Assembly: GCA_023387715.1 (NCBI GenBank) | Contig: JAEWHQ010000081.1 | Location: 1 to 9,584 of the forward strand | DNA: 9,584 nt | Source: Pseudomonadota bacterium | GTDB lineage: Bacteria > Pseudomonadota > Alphaproteobacteria > Rhizobiales > Rhizobiaceae | Direction: 5' to 3' | In this document: in pieces, positions 1 to 6,194 of the stretch | Numbering within the stretch: the first letter of the stretch is position 1 | Layout: every line of letters starts with the position of its first letter | The notes under the pieces: model-generated | Database searches by the model: none | Told to the model about the DNA's origin: nothing | Seen by the model: only the letters and a program-made list of their open reading frames with translations | Made by a program: the position numbers and the translations under genes

Positions 1-311
1 AGGCCGACAATGACAATGTGCGTTGGGTTTACCTCGACATTGGCAAATTCGGTGGTTTGGCTGAAACCATGGATGAAGCGATCCGTTATCAGATCGTGAC
101 ACCACGCGATGGTGATGAAGTGCAGCCATGTGTGCTGGCAGGGCCTACCTGCGATAGCGCGGACGTGCTTTATGAAAAGAACCCGTATCCGCTGCCGGTT
201 TCACTTTCGATCGGTGACGAGGTTCTCATTGAAGGCACTGGTGCTTACACTACCACTTATTCGGCCGTTGCTTTCAACGGTTTTGAGCCACTCCGCTCTT
301 ATGTGATTTGA
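1..311 (+). CDS. Ornithine (or lysine/ornithine) decarboxylase, C-terminal part; 5' end outside window
   Basis: The reading frame is open from the window edge (first full codon at base 3) to TGA at 309-311, giving 102 visible residues. It is the C-terminal beta-barrel end of a PLP-dependent group IV decarboxylase (alanine-racemase fold, eukaryotic-type ODC family), which decarboxylates ornithine to putrescine; some members also accept lysine. The diagnostic stretch is GPTCDSADVLYE: its Cys (codon 150-152) corresponds to the active-site Cys of ODC, contributed across the dimer interface, and its Asp contacts the substrate amino group. The later GAYTTTYSAVAFNGF carries the conserved PLP-region Tyr. 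The PLP-binding Lys and the Gly-rich loop lie upstream, out of view. The gene is followed at once by a strong terminator, so it ends its own transcription unit. Family assignment is firm; the ornithine versus lysine preference cannot be read from this fragment. Confidence 0.9.
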   Translation, partial: ADNDNVRWVYLDIGKFGGLAETMDEAIRYQIVTPRDGDEVQPCVLAGPTCDSADVLYEKNPYPLPVSLSIGDEVLIEGTGAYTTTYSAVAFNGFEPLRSYVI

Positions 312-317
312 AAAAAC

Positions 318-348
318 AAGCCGCCTGACACAATCAGGCGGCTTTTTT
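318..348 (+). terminator. Intrinsic terminator of the decarboxylase gene
   Basis: A perfect 11-bp stem AAGCCGCCTGA (318-328) / TCAGGCGGCTT (334-344) with the 5-base loop CACAA is followed by a run of T that reaches position 348. It begins 7 bases after the stop codon. An A run upstream (311-316) could let it work in the opposite direction too, but no - strand gene ends here. Confidence 0.92.
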
Positions 349-373
349 CTTGGGTGCTTTTTCCATTTGTAAA

Positions 374-402
374 TTGAACAAACTGTCAGCCGGTCATATA
401 TA
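374..402 (+). promoter_or_regulatory. Candidate promoter for gnd
   Basis: TTGAAC (374-379), a 17-base spacer and TATATA (397-402) form a sigma-70-type promoter with 4/6 matches at each hexamer. It would start transcription near 409 and leave a leader of about 120 bases before gnd. It lies just after the upstream terminator, where a new promoter is required. No other equally good pair was seen between 349 and 529. Confidence 0.5.
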
Positions 403-438
403 GGTCTGAAGAATTAATCAGGACGGCGGAAGTCAGCT

Positions 439-486
439 ATGTATTTTGCTGATGCTTATAAAACATTGGCCTGCGATCATGTTTAG
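439..486 (+). CDS. Possible 15-codon leader ORF upstream of gnd
   Basis: ATG at 439 opens a short frame, MYFADAYKTLACDHV, ending in TAG at 484-486. A GGAAG Shine-Dalgarno-like sequence (428-432) lies 6 bases before the ATG. The frame lies in the predicted gnd leader and ends 43 bases before the gnd start. It has no run of codons for one amino acid, so it does not resemble a classical amino-acid attenuation peptide. It may be chance: a frame this short with a purine-rich stretch upstream is not rare. I list it because both its position and its ribosome binding site are suitable. Confidence 0.2.
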   Translation: MYFADAYKTLACDHV

Positions 487-529
487 GCTATATCGCCAGA
501 TAAATTGACGTTTGACAGAAGGACATATC

Positions 530-1942
530 ATGGAAAAAGCCGATATTGGCATGGTTGGGCTTGGCGTGATGGGTTCTAACCTCGCACTGAACATTGCTGA
601 AAAAGGTTTCCGTGTTGCGGTTTATGATCGTGATCCGGCCGTCGTGCAGCAGTTTTACAAAAATGCCGGTGCGCTGAGCGATAAGATTGTTCCTTGTGAA
701 ACTTTTGAAGCGCTGGTGGAAAACACCCGTCAACCACGCCCGTTTATATTTCTGATCAAGGCTGGTCAGCCGGTTGATGATGAAACCGCCCGTTTGCGCC
801 TTCTGCTCGATAAGCAGGATATCATTATTGATTCCGGCAATTCCGATTATCGCGATACGGTTCGCCGTCTAAAAGCGCTTGGCCCCAATGACCCGACCTT
901 TGTTGGTATGGGCATTTCCGGTGGTGCGGAAGGTGCGCGCCATGGTGCGTCCATGATGGTGGGCGGCACCGAAGCTGCTTATGAACGTATTGCACCGGTT
1001 TTGAATGCAGTTGCTGCGCAATATGAAGGTGAAGCATGCGTTGCCCTGATGGGGCCGGATGGTGCTGGTCACTTTGTTAAAACCATTCATAACGGTATTG
1101 AATATGCCGATATGCAGATGATTGCCGAAATTTACGGCGTGCTGCGCGATGGTCTTGGCCTTTCTGCACCTGCGATTGGAGATATTTTTGCCAAATGGAA
1201 TGAAGGCGCACTTAATTCTTATCTGATTGAAATCACGGCTGAAGTGCTGCGCACACAGGATCCTGAATCCGGTCAGGCGATGGTCGATATCATTCTTGAT
1301 GCGGCTGGCCAAAAGGGCACCGGACGCTGGGCTGCCATTGAAGCGCAGATGATGGGTGTTCCCGCATCTGCCATTGAAGCAGCTGTTGGTGCGCGTGCCG
1401 TTTCCTCGATGAGAACAGAACGTGCATTGGCCGAAAAAACCTATGGCACTGCCGATCATACAGTAGAGCTGGAAGATCAGGCAGCGTTCATTAATCAGTT
1501 GGAACAAGCATTGCTGGCCGGTAAAATTGCTGCTTATGCGCAGGGTTTTGTGGTGATGCAGGCCGCTTCTAAAGAGCATAGCTGGAATATTCCATTGGCA
1601 ACAGTTGCCCGTATCTGGCGTGCCGGTTGCATTATTCGCTCGCAGTTCCTTGATGATATTGCCAAAGCGTTTGATGAAGGTGAGGCAGATAATCTGCTGC
1701 TGACACCGGCTTTTGTTGAGAAAATGAAAGCATCATCGGGTGCACTGCGTCAGGTGGTGGCAAAAGCAGCCCTTGGCGAATTACCAATGCCGGCATTGAG
1801 CGCTGCTTTGAGCTATTTTGACAGTTTCAAACAGTCACGCGGCACAGCCAATCTTATTCAGGCGCAGCGTGATTTCTTTGGCGCGCATGGTTTTGAACGC
1901 CTCGATAAGCAGGGCGATTTCCACGGCCCTTGGGGCGCGTGA
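530..1942 (+). CDS. gnd: 6-phosphogluconate dehydrogenase, decarboxylating
   Basis: This enzyme oxidises and decarboxylates 6-phosphogluconate to ribulose 5-phosphate in the cytosolic oxidative pentose phosphate pathway. The 470-residue length matches the long, dimeric class. Visible motifs are the dinucleotide-binding GLGVMG (residues 10-15), the substrate-binding GISGGAEGARHG (128-139), the catalytic segment HFVKTIHNGIEYADMQ with Lys184, His187, Asn188 and Glu191, the QKGTGRW segment, and the C-terminal RGTANLIQAQRDFFGAHGFER tail that reaches into the partner subunit. ATG at 530 is preferred because AGAAGGA (516-522) lies 7 bases upstream; a TTG at 512 in the same frame lacks such a site. 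One oddity is that the loop after the second beta strand reads VYDRD where NADP enzymes usually have an NRT/NRS motif, so cofactor preference may be altered. The gene stands alone, bounded by terminators, and converges on the ABC operon. Confidence 0.97.
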   Translation: MEKADIGMVGLGVMGSNLALNIAEKGFRVAVYDRDPAVVQQFYKNAGALSDKIVPCETFEALVENTRQPRPFIFLIKAGQPVDDETARLRLLLDKQDIIIDSGNSDYRDTVRRLKALGPNDPTFVGMGISGGAEGARHGASMMVGGTEAAYERIAPVLNAVAAQYEGEACVALMGPDGAGHFVKTIHNGIEYADMQMIAEIYGVLRDGLGLSAPAIGDIFAKWNEGALNSYLIEITAEVLRTQDPESGQAMVDIILDAAGQKGTGRWAAIEAQMMGVPASAIEAAVGARAVSSMRTERALAEKTYGTADHTVELEDQAAFINQLEQALLAGKIAAYAQGFVVMQAASKEHSWNIPLATVARIWRAGCIIRSQFLDDIAKAFDEGEADNLLLTPAFVEKMKASSGALRQVVAKAALGELPMPALSAALSYFDSFKQSRGTANLIQAQRDFFGAHGFERLDKQGDFHGPWGA

Positions 1943-1963
1943 GAATAGTTTAAGTGAAATTGA

Positions 1964-1994
1964 AAAAGCCGCTGATTGTGTCAGCGGCTTTTTT
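1964..1994 (+). terminator. Bidirectional terminator between gnd and the ABC transporter operon
   Basis: AAAAGCCGCTGA (1964-1975) pairs with TCAGCGGCTTTT (1981-1992) around a 5-base loop, with an A run at the left foot and T run at the right (to 1994). It therefore has a U tract in both directions. It lies 21 bases after the gnd stop and directly beyond the stop of the convergent ATPase gene (1996), so it can serve both units. Read on the - strand the loop is CACAA, the same loop as in the terminator at 318-348. Confidence 0.9.
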
Positions 1995-1995
1995 A

Positions 1996-3057
1996 TTAAT
2001 CTTGTAAAACCAGCAAGTCGTGCGCGGCAAAGGAAACTTTCACCTCGTCGCCACGTTTTGGCGGTGCCACAGCCGGATCATTGAAACTATCAAGCGACAA
2101 TTGATTCTGTCCGAGCTTCACCCGTGTTCTGATCACTGAGCCTAAGAAATGCACATCTTCAATCGTGGCAGGCACTGAAACATCCTGCGGCTTTTGATTG
2201 TCGAGCCGGATGGCTTCCGGACGTAATGCCAAAGTAACCGGCGCTTTATCGGCTACACCGGTGATTGGCTGAGGCAATGTAATCAGATTTCCATCCAGAT
2301 TGATCTGATTGGCGGAGAGATTTTCCACATGACCTTCCAGCATATTGAGCGTTCCGACAAAGGACGCCACAAAGCGCGTGGATGGCTGATTATAAATCTC
2401 AAACGGTGTGCCAACCTGATCGGCCTTACCTTCATGCATCACGACGATTCGGTCAGAGATCGACAAAGCTTCTTCCTGATCGTGGGTGACGAAGATCGTG
2501 GTAATGCCGAGTTTTTGCTGAATGGCGCGAATCTCTTCGCGCAAAGAAACGCGGATTTTTGCATCAAGCGCAGAAAGCGGTTCATCAAGCAGCAGCACTT
2601 GCGGCTTGGTTGCCAAAGCTCGCGCGAGTGCCACACGCTGCTGCTGACCACCCGACATTTGATACGGATAGCGGTCGGCCAGATGCTCAAGCCGGATAAG
2701 GCTTAGCATTTCTTTGACCGTTGCATCGCGCTCCTGCTTGGATTTACCGGCAATACGCAGACCAAAAGCCACATTTTGCGCCACTGTCATATTGGGAAAC
2801 AGCGCATAGGCCTGAAATACCATGCCGATATTGCGTTGGTTGGGTTTGAGATCAACCACATCTTTACCGTCAATTTCGATCATGCCGCGGTCAGGCGTTT
2901 CAAAACCGGCAATCATACGCAAAACGGTGGTTTTTCCGCAGCCCGAAGGGCCTAGGAAAGAGATAAATTCGCCTTTTTCAACGGCGAGATTGAAATCATG
3001 CACCACCGTATTGGTGCCAAAGCTTTTTTGTAAGTTTTTTAAATTTAAAAAGGCCAT
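1996..3057 (-). CDS. ABC importer ATP-binding protein (PotA/FbpC/PhnT-like)
   Basis: This 353-residue ATPase would drive uptake through the two permeases encoded just upstream. In order it shows Walker A GPSGCGKT (36-43), Q-loop Gln82 in FQAYALFPN, the ABC signature MSGGQQQRV (134-142), Walker B VLLLDE (154-159), D-loop SALD, the switch His192 in FVTHDQEEAL, and a C-terminal regulatory TOBE-type region (about 230-353). This is the architecture of the iron/spermidine/phosphonate/sugar-phosphate importer ATPases. The start at 3057 (MAFLNLKNL) is chosen over an in-frame ATG at 3132, which would lie inside the upstream permease gene and add 25 residues before the family start. It begins 8 bases after the permease stop with no clear Shine-Dalgarno sequence. 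Its first dozen codons are very AT-rich, with several A and T runs, so translational coupling is likely. It is the last gene of the operon. Substrate cannot be told from the ATPase. Confidence 0.95.
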   Translation of the reverse strand: MAFLNLKNLQKSFGTNTVVHDFNLAVEKGEFISFLGPSGCGKTTVLRMIAGFETPDRGMIEIDGKDVVDLKPNQRNIGMVFQAYALFPNMTVAQNVAFGLRIAGKSKQERDATVKEMLSLIRLEHLADRYPYQMSGGQQQRVALARALATKPQVLLLDEPLSALDAKIRVSLREEIRAIQQKLGITTIFVTHDQEEALSISDRIVVMHEGKADQVGTPFEIYNQPSTRFVASFVGTLNMLEGHVENLSANQINLDGNLITLPQPITGVADKAPVTLALRPEAIRLDNQKPQDVSVPATIEDVHFLGSVIRTRVKLGQNQLSLDSFNDPAVAPPKRGDEVKVSFAAHDLLVLQD

Positions 3058-3065
3058 GAGATGAA

Positions 3066-3872
3066 TTACCCGCCCGTGGTTTTGAATTTGTTGAGGCGTG
3101 AGACAAGCTGGATCAATGCCATGCTTGCCCATGTTATGCCAAATGCAATAATGGCGAGTGCTGATGGTTCATAGGCGCGGTTGGCGCCGACAAGTTGCAG
3201 ATAAGGCCCGAAAGCCGGACGGTTGAGTAGGGAGGCGAGGGTAAATTCGCCGATCACAATCGCAAAGGTAATGAAAGCACCGCTCATCACGCCGGAAAGC
3301 ACATTCGGGAAAATAATCCGGAACATGATTGTCGGCAGCTTTGCGCCCATGCTTTCGGCTGCTTCTGTTAGCGTGCGAACATCAATCGTGCGCATGGCCG
3401 TATCAATGGCGCGGTACATATAAGGCAATGACAAGGTGACATAGCCGAACATCAGCAACAGGTCAGTTGCCTGTGTTGAAGCGGTAAATGGCAACCATGA
3501 TGATGAGTTATAAATGCGCAAATAGCCGAAAACGATGACGATGGCCGGAATGACCAGTGGCATCAGCGTGATGAATTCGATTACGGGACGCAATTTTGGC
3601 AAACGCAAACGCACCCAATAAGCGGTGGGCACCACCAGCAAAATGCCGAAGATAATCGTCATGATGGCTAAGAGGATCGAATAGCCGAAGGTTGCCTGAA
3701 AATTCGGATCGGTGAAAACAACACGGTAAGCATCAAAAGAATATTCACCGCGACGCATACGCAGCGAAAATTCAAATGTACCGATTAGCGGCACCAGAAA
3801 ATAAATCGCGCCGATCAGAAAGGCGATCCATGCACCAATGCGCTGCGGGCTGAAATAGCGGGTCTTTTTCAT
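3066..3872 (-). CDS. ABC importer permease 2 (PotC/FbpB-half-like)
   Basis: A 268-residue inner-membrane protein with about six hydrophobic segments, belonging to the binding-protein-dependent permease family. The cytoplasmic EAA loop that docks onto the ATPase reads EAAESMGAKLP and runs on to IIFPN (about residues 170-190), with the conserved Glu, Ala-Ala and Gly in place. The start at 3872 is chosen because its ATG overlaps the TGA of the preceding permease gene (ATGA, 4 bases), and AAAGGTGG lies about 5 bases upstream. An in-frame GTG at 3905 would extend it 11 residues into the preceding gene and lacks such support. The overlap implies translational coupling and equal amounts of the two permeases. 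Iron and phosphonate importers of this broad family often have one fused permease; here the two halves are separate, as in PotB/PotC. Confidence 0.93.
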   Translation of the reverse strand: MKKTRYFSPQRIGAWIAFLIGAIYFLVPLIGTFEFSLRMRRGEYSFDAYRVVFTDPNFQATFGYSILLAIMTIIFGILLVVPTAYWVRLRLPKLRPVIEFITLMPLVIPAIVIVFGYLRIYNSSSWLPFTASTQATDLLLMFGYVTLSLPYMYRAIDTAMRTIDVRTLTEAAESMGAKLPTIMFRIIFPNVLSGVMSGAFITFAIVIGEFTLASLLNRPAFGPYLQLVGANRAYEPSALAIIAFGITWASMALIQLVSRLNKFKTTGG

Positions 3873-4774
3873 CGCTGCCACCTTTCCGCACGCATACGCA
3901 ACCAAATATAAAGCAGGTTGGAAATGCCGGTAATGACAATCATGCCGAGCGCCAGCGCGTAACCTAAGTTTTGGTTATGCAGTACATCGCCGCGAATCTG
4001 TGCGTAAAGCATGATCGGTACGATGTTGAGCGTCGAGCCGGTCAGTGCATAAGCCGTGGCAATGGCACCAAAAGCATTGGCAAACAGCAAAAGCGATGTG
4101 CCGAGCAGGCTTGGCCAGAGGATAGGAAAGGCCACCATGCGCCAATATTGCAGCTGGTTGGCACCAAGAATCGAGGCCGCTTCACGCCATTCTTTTTTCA
4201 AACCGTCTAAGGCGGGTGTGAGAATCAGCACCATCAGCGGAATTTGGAAAAACAGATAGGTGAGGGTGAGACCGAAAAAGCTCAAAAGATTAAAGCCGGT
4301 GCCATAAAGATTGAAGCCGAACCATTCGCGCAGAAGAATCGTTACGAAACCTGTGCGGCCAAGAGTTGCCAGAAAGGCAAAAGCCAAAGGTACACCGGCA
4401 AAGTTGGAGGCAACACCTGAGAAAGTCAGCACTGTCGGGCGCAGCCATTTTGGCAAATTACCAAGCACAATCGCCCATGCCAGAAAGAAGCCGATCACCG
4501 CGCCACCCAATGCGGAGGCAAAGCTGATTTTGATCGACACCCAATAGGCGCTTAAAATATTGGCCTGAAACAGATCAATAATATTCTGGAAGGTGAAATT
4601 GCCTTGCCCGTCCTGAAAGGCGCCTACAACCAGAAACATCGTCGGCCAGAGCAGAAATAAAATGGCAAAAAGGAAAAAAGGCGTGACCCCCACCCAAGCA
4701 AAGGAAAGTTTTCGTTTGCGTTTTGGTAAGGCAGCTGGCTCGCCGTCGAGATAATCGTTGCTGATTGCGTTCAT
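3869..4774 (-). CDS. ABC importer permease 1 (PotB-like)
   Basis: A 301-residue inner-membrane permease. A basic, hydrophilic N-terminus (about residues 1-23, including KRKRK) precedes the first membrane span, WVGVTPFFLFAILFLLWP. A periplasmic stretch and about five further spans follow. The EAA loop reads EWREAASILGANQ and continues to FPILWPS (about 175-202), with Glu178, Ala179-Ala180 and Gly184 conserved. The start at 4774 has only a weak AAAAGAA ribosome site, consistent with lower expression than the binding protein gene. It is separated from that gene by 67 bases holding a stable hairpin, while its own stop overlaps the start of permease 2. It should form a heterodimeric channel with permease 2. 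Confidence 0.93.
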   Translation of the reverse strand: MNAISNDYLDGEPAALPKRKRKLSFAWVGVTPFFLFAILFLLWPTMFLVVGAFQDGQGNFTFQNIIDLFQANILSAYWVSIKISFASALGGAVIGFFLAWAIVLGNLPKWLRPTVLTFSGVASNFAGVPLAFAFLATLGRTGFVTILLREWFGFNLYGTGFNLLSFFGLTLTYLFFQIPLMVLILTPALDGLKKEWREAASILGANQLQYWRMVAFPILWPSLLGTSLLLFANAFGAIATAYALTGSTLNIVPIMLYAQIRGDVLHNQNLGYALALGMIVITGISNLLYIWLRMRAERWQR

Positions 4775-4793
4775 GCTGTTCTTTTAAGAGAAA

Positions 4794-4823
4794 TCCTGCG
4801 GCTTGAAAAGACAAGCCGCAGGA
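4794..4823 (-). terminator. Intercistronic hairpin: partial terminator or mRNA-stabilising stem after the binding-protein gene
   Basis: A perfect 12-bp stem, TCCTGCGGCTTG (4794-4805) and CAAGCCGCAGGA (4812-4823), has a 6-base loop. In the transcript direction (- strand) it begins 18 bases after the binding-protein stop and is followed by TTTCTCTT, an imperfect U tract. Such stems after binding-protein genes in importer operons are known to let the binding protein be made in excess, by partial termination or by blocking 3' decay. That role here is inferred from position and structure. Confidence 0.75.
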
Positions 4824-4841
4824 CATGAGGATTAGCAAATA

Positions 4842-5945
4842 TTATTGTACGTTGGCACCGACAACGCTATCCCAGTTTTTAGTGATAGCAGCCTGTGATT
4901 TTTCCAGCTCTTCCAGTGAAGGGAAGACAGCTTTTTCATAAGCTTCAGCTGGTGGTAGTTTGTCGAGCAGATCCTGTGGGATCTTGCCTTCTTTTGCCAG
5001 CGCATTAAAGCGAATCGGGTGGCAGTAACCTTTCAGGTAACCGATCTGACCTTCATCGGAATAAAGATGTTCCATCCAGAGCTTGGCTGCATTCGGATGT
5101 GGTGCATAGGCACTGATGCCCTGCACGTAAACGCCTGCAACAACGCCGCTTTTCGGAATGATAACTTCAACTTCCGGATTGCCGTTCAAAGTGTCACGGT
5201 CGGCTAGCGCATTGTAATCCCAGCGGATAACAATCGGGGTTGAGCCTTGTGCCAGCGAAGCGGCTTTACCGATAACGGGAACGAAATTGCCGGCTTTGTT
5301 AACGTCGCGGAAGAATTCCAGACCCTTTTGAGCTGCTTCTTCACCGGCTGCGCCACCTAGCGAGAGGCCTGCTGCGTAAACGCTCAAGATTGCCTGAGTT
5401 GAGGCGCGTGGATCGCCAGAATGCGCAACTGCATTGGCAAATTCAGGCTTCAACAGGTCTGCCCAGTCTTGTGGCGCATCTTTGATGATGTCTTTGTTTA
5501 CTTCAAAAGCCAGTACGCCGTAATAGTCGCCATACCAGTAGCCTTCTGCGTCCTTGGCGTCACCAGGGATCGAATCCCATGTGGACACTTTATAAGGTTG
5601 CAACAAACCGTCCGCTTTAGCGGTGGTGCCGAAGGTGAAGCCGACGTCGATCACGTCAGGAGCCTGCGGGCCTTTGTTGTCTTTATTGGCTTTGATAGCT
5701 TCAATTTCATCGCCCGAGCCCGCATCAGGGTTCAGTTCGTTGACTTTAATGCCGTATTTATCTTTGAAACTCTGAATGATTTCGCCATAGCCGCACCAGT
5801 CGTGGGGCAGAGCGATTGTGGTGAGCTCACCTTCGGCTTTAGCCGCTGCGATCAGCTCTTCAGATGGTGCGGCGGCCGCAACGGACACACCTGCAACCGC
5901 AATTGCAGTCGATAATGACAATAAACGCGCTGCATGAGACAACAT
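4842..5945 (-). CDS. ABC importer periplasmic substrate-binding protein (iron/phosphonate/polyamine-type fold)
   Basis: A 367-residue secreted protein. A signal peptide with an h-region (LLSLSTAIAVAGVSVA) ends near residue 24-26 in an AAA site, with no lipobox Cys. The mature part belongs to the broad COG1840-like class of binding proteins (ferric iron, 2-aminoethylphosphonate, thiamine, polyamine relatives). Visible landmarks are the N-terminal strand followed by LPHDWCGYGE (46-55), PDAGSGDE, APDVIDVG (95-102), GYWYGDYYGVLAFEVNK (135-151), IVIRWDYN, and GISAYAPHPNAAKLWMEHLYSDEGQ (276-300), typical of the C-lobe. Only two cysteines are seen in the whole protein, Cys51 and Cys308, which may form a disulfide. 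AGGGAG lies 7 bases before the ATG, the best ribosome site in the operon. The ligand is not determined; the Pho box upstream points to a phosphorus compound, while the PotB/C/A-like partners leave polyamines or iron open. Confidence 0.9.
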   Translation of the reverse strand: MLSHAARLLSLSTAIAVAGVSVAAAAPSEELIAAAKAEGELTTIALPHDWCGYGEIIQSFKDKYGIKVNELNPDAGSGDEIEAIKANKDNKGPQAPDVIDVGFTFGTTAKADGLLQPYKVSTWDSIPGDAKDAEGYWYGDYYGVLAFEVNKDIIKDAPQDWADLLKPEFANAVAHSGDPRASTQAILSVYAAGLSLGGAAGEEAAQKGLEFFRDVNKAGNFVPVIGKAASLAQGSTPIVIRWDYNALADRDTLNGNPEVEVIIPKSGVVAGVYVQGISAYAPHPNAAKLWMEHLYSDEGQIGYLKGYCHPIRFNALAKEGKIPQDLLDKLPPAEAYEKAVFPSLEELEKSQAAITKNWDSVVGANVQ

Positions 5946-6010
5946 AATTAAACTCCCTGTTCAGGCTTGAGTTTTATGGCGCTGGTATGATTCCAATGCT
6001 CATATTTAAC

Positions 6011-6044
6011 CCGATAATCACACTGCATGACACCTGCATGACAT
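6011..6044 (-). promoter_or_regulatory. Pho box (PhoB-type operator) with candidate -10 for the ABC operon
   Basis: On the - strand, ATGTCAT (6044-6038), the four bases GCAG and GTGTCAT (6033-6027) form two 7-base direct repeats with an 11-base period. This is the layout of the PhoB consensus CTGTCAT-N4-CTGTCAT; each half matches at 6 of 7 bases. PhoB boxes usually replace the -35 element, with the -10 about 10 bases downstream. Here TATCGG lies exactly 10 bases after the box (6016-6011), and TAAATA (6008-6003) is an alternative. The box ends about 80 bases before the binding-protein ATG. The repeat match is seen directly; PhoB control is inferred. Confidence 0.65.
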
Positions 6045-6054
6045 TTTTCATAAA

Positions 6055-6072
6055 TGCATTGCGGTTGCATGA
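6055..6072. repeat. Second pair of TGCAT repeats, 11-base period
   Basis: TGCAT occurs at 6055-6059 and 6066-6070, again 11 bases apart. On the + strand the Pho box also contains TGCATGACA twice (6024 and 6035). Four copies of TGCAT therefore stand at 6024, 6035, 6055 and 6066, close to one face of the helix within each pair. The upstream pair lacks TGTCAT and so is not a Pho box itself; it may be a weaker or second-factor site. Confidence 0.45.
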
Positions 6073-6146
6073 AGGACACCGGATAAACCCAAGGCTGCCG
6101 GAAAGTGAACCATGTTTTTAAGCGCTTAGCAATCAGGCTTTAGTCG

Positions 6147-6179
6147 TCAAAACGGCCGGTGAGACACCGGCCGTATTGA
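6147..6179 (-). terminator. Terminator of the emrAB operon
   Basis: ACGGCCGGTG (6152-6161) pairs perfectly with CACCGGCCGT (6165-6174) around the loop AGA. After one A/A mismatch, TCAA (6147-6150) pairs with TTGA (6176-6179). In the - strand direction the hairpin starts 16 bases after the MFS stop, and the core stem is followed by TTTTGA, a short U tract. The very GC-rich core should make it effective, though the U tract is modest. Confidence 0.75.
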
Positions 6180-6194
6180 TTTTATGACGTTTTT

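Noticed and set aside
383..397. CTGTCAG...GGTCAT as a second Pho box before gnd
   Set aside because: The TGTCA and GGTCA elements start 8 bases apart, not 11, so the spacing does not fit a PhoB box.
512..529. TTG start at 512 for gnd
   Set aside because: It would add six residues (MTEGHI) before the conserved N-terminus, and would place the good AGAAGGA ribosome site inside the coding region.
869..1579. A 236-codon open frame antisense to gnd
   Set aside because: It lies wholly inside the well-supported gnd gene on the other strand, is rich in Cys, His and Asn in a way expected from the complement of coding DNA, and shows no recognisable domain or ribosome site.
1..5945. A functional link between the ornithine decarboxylase and the PotABC-like importer as a polyamine cluster
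   Set aside because: The two are separate units on opposite strands with gnd and terminators between, and the binding protein is not clearly PotD-like. Proximity alone does not support it.
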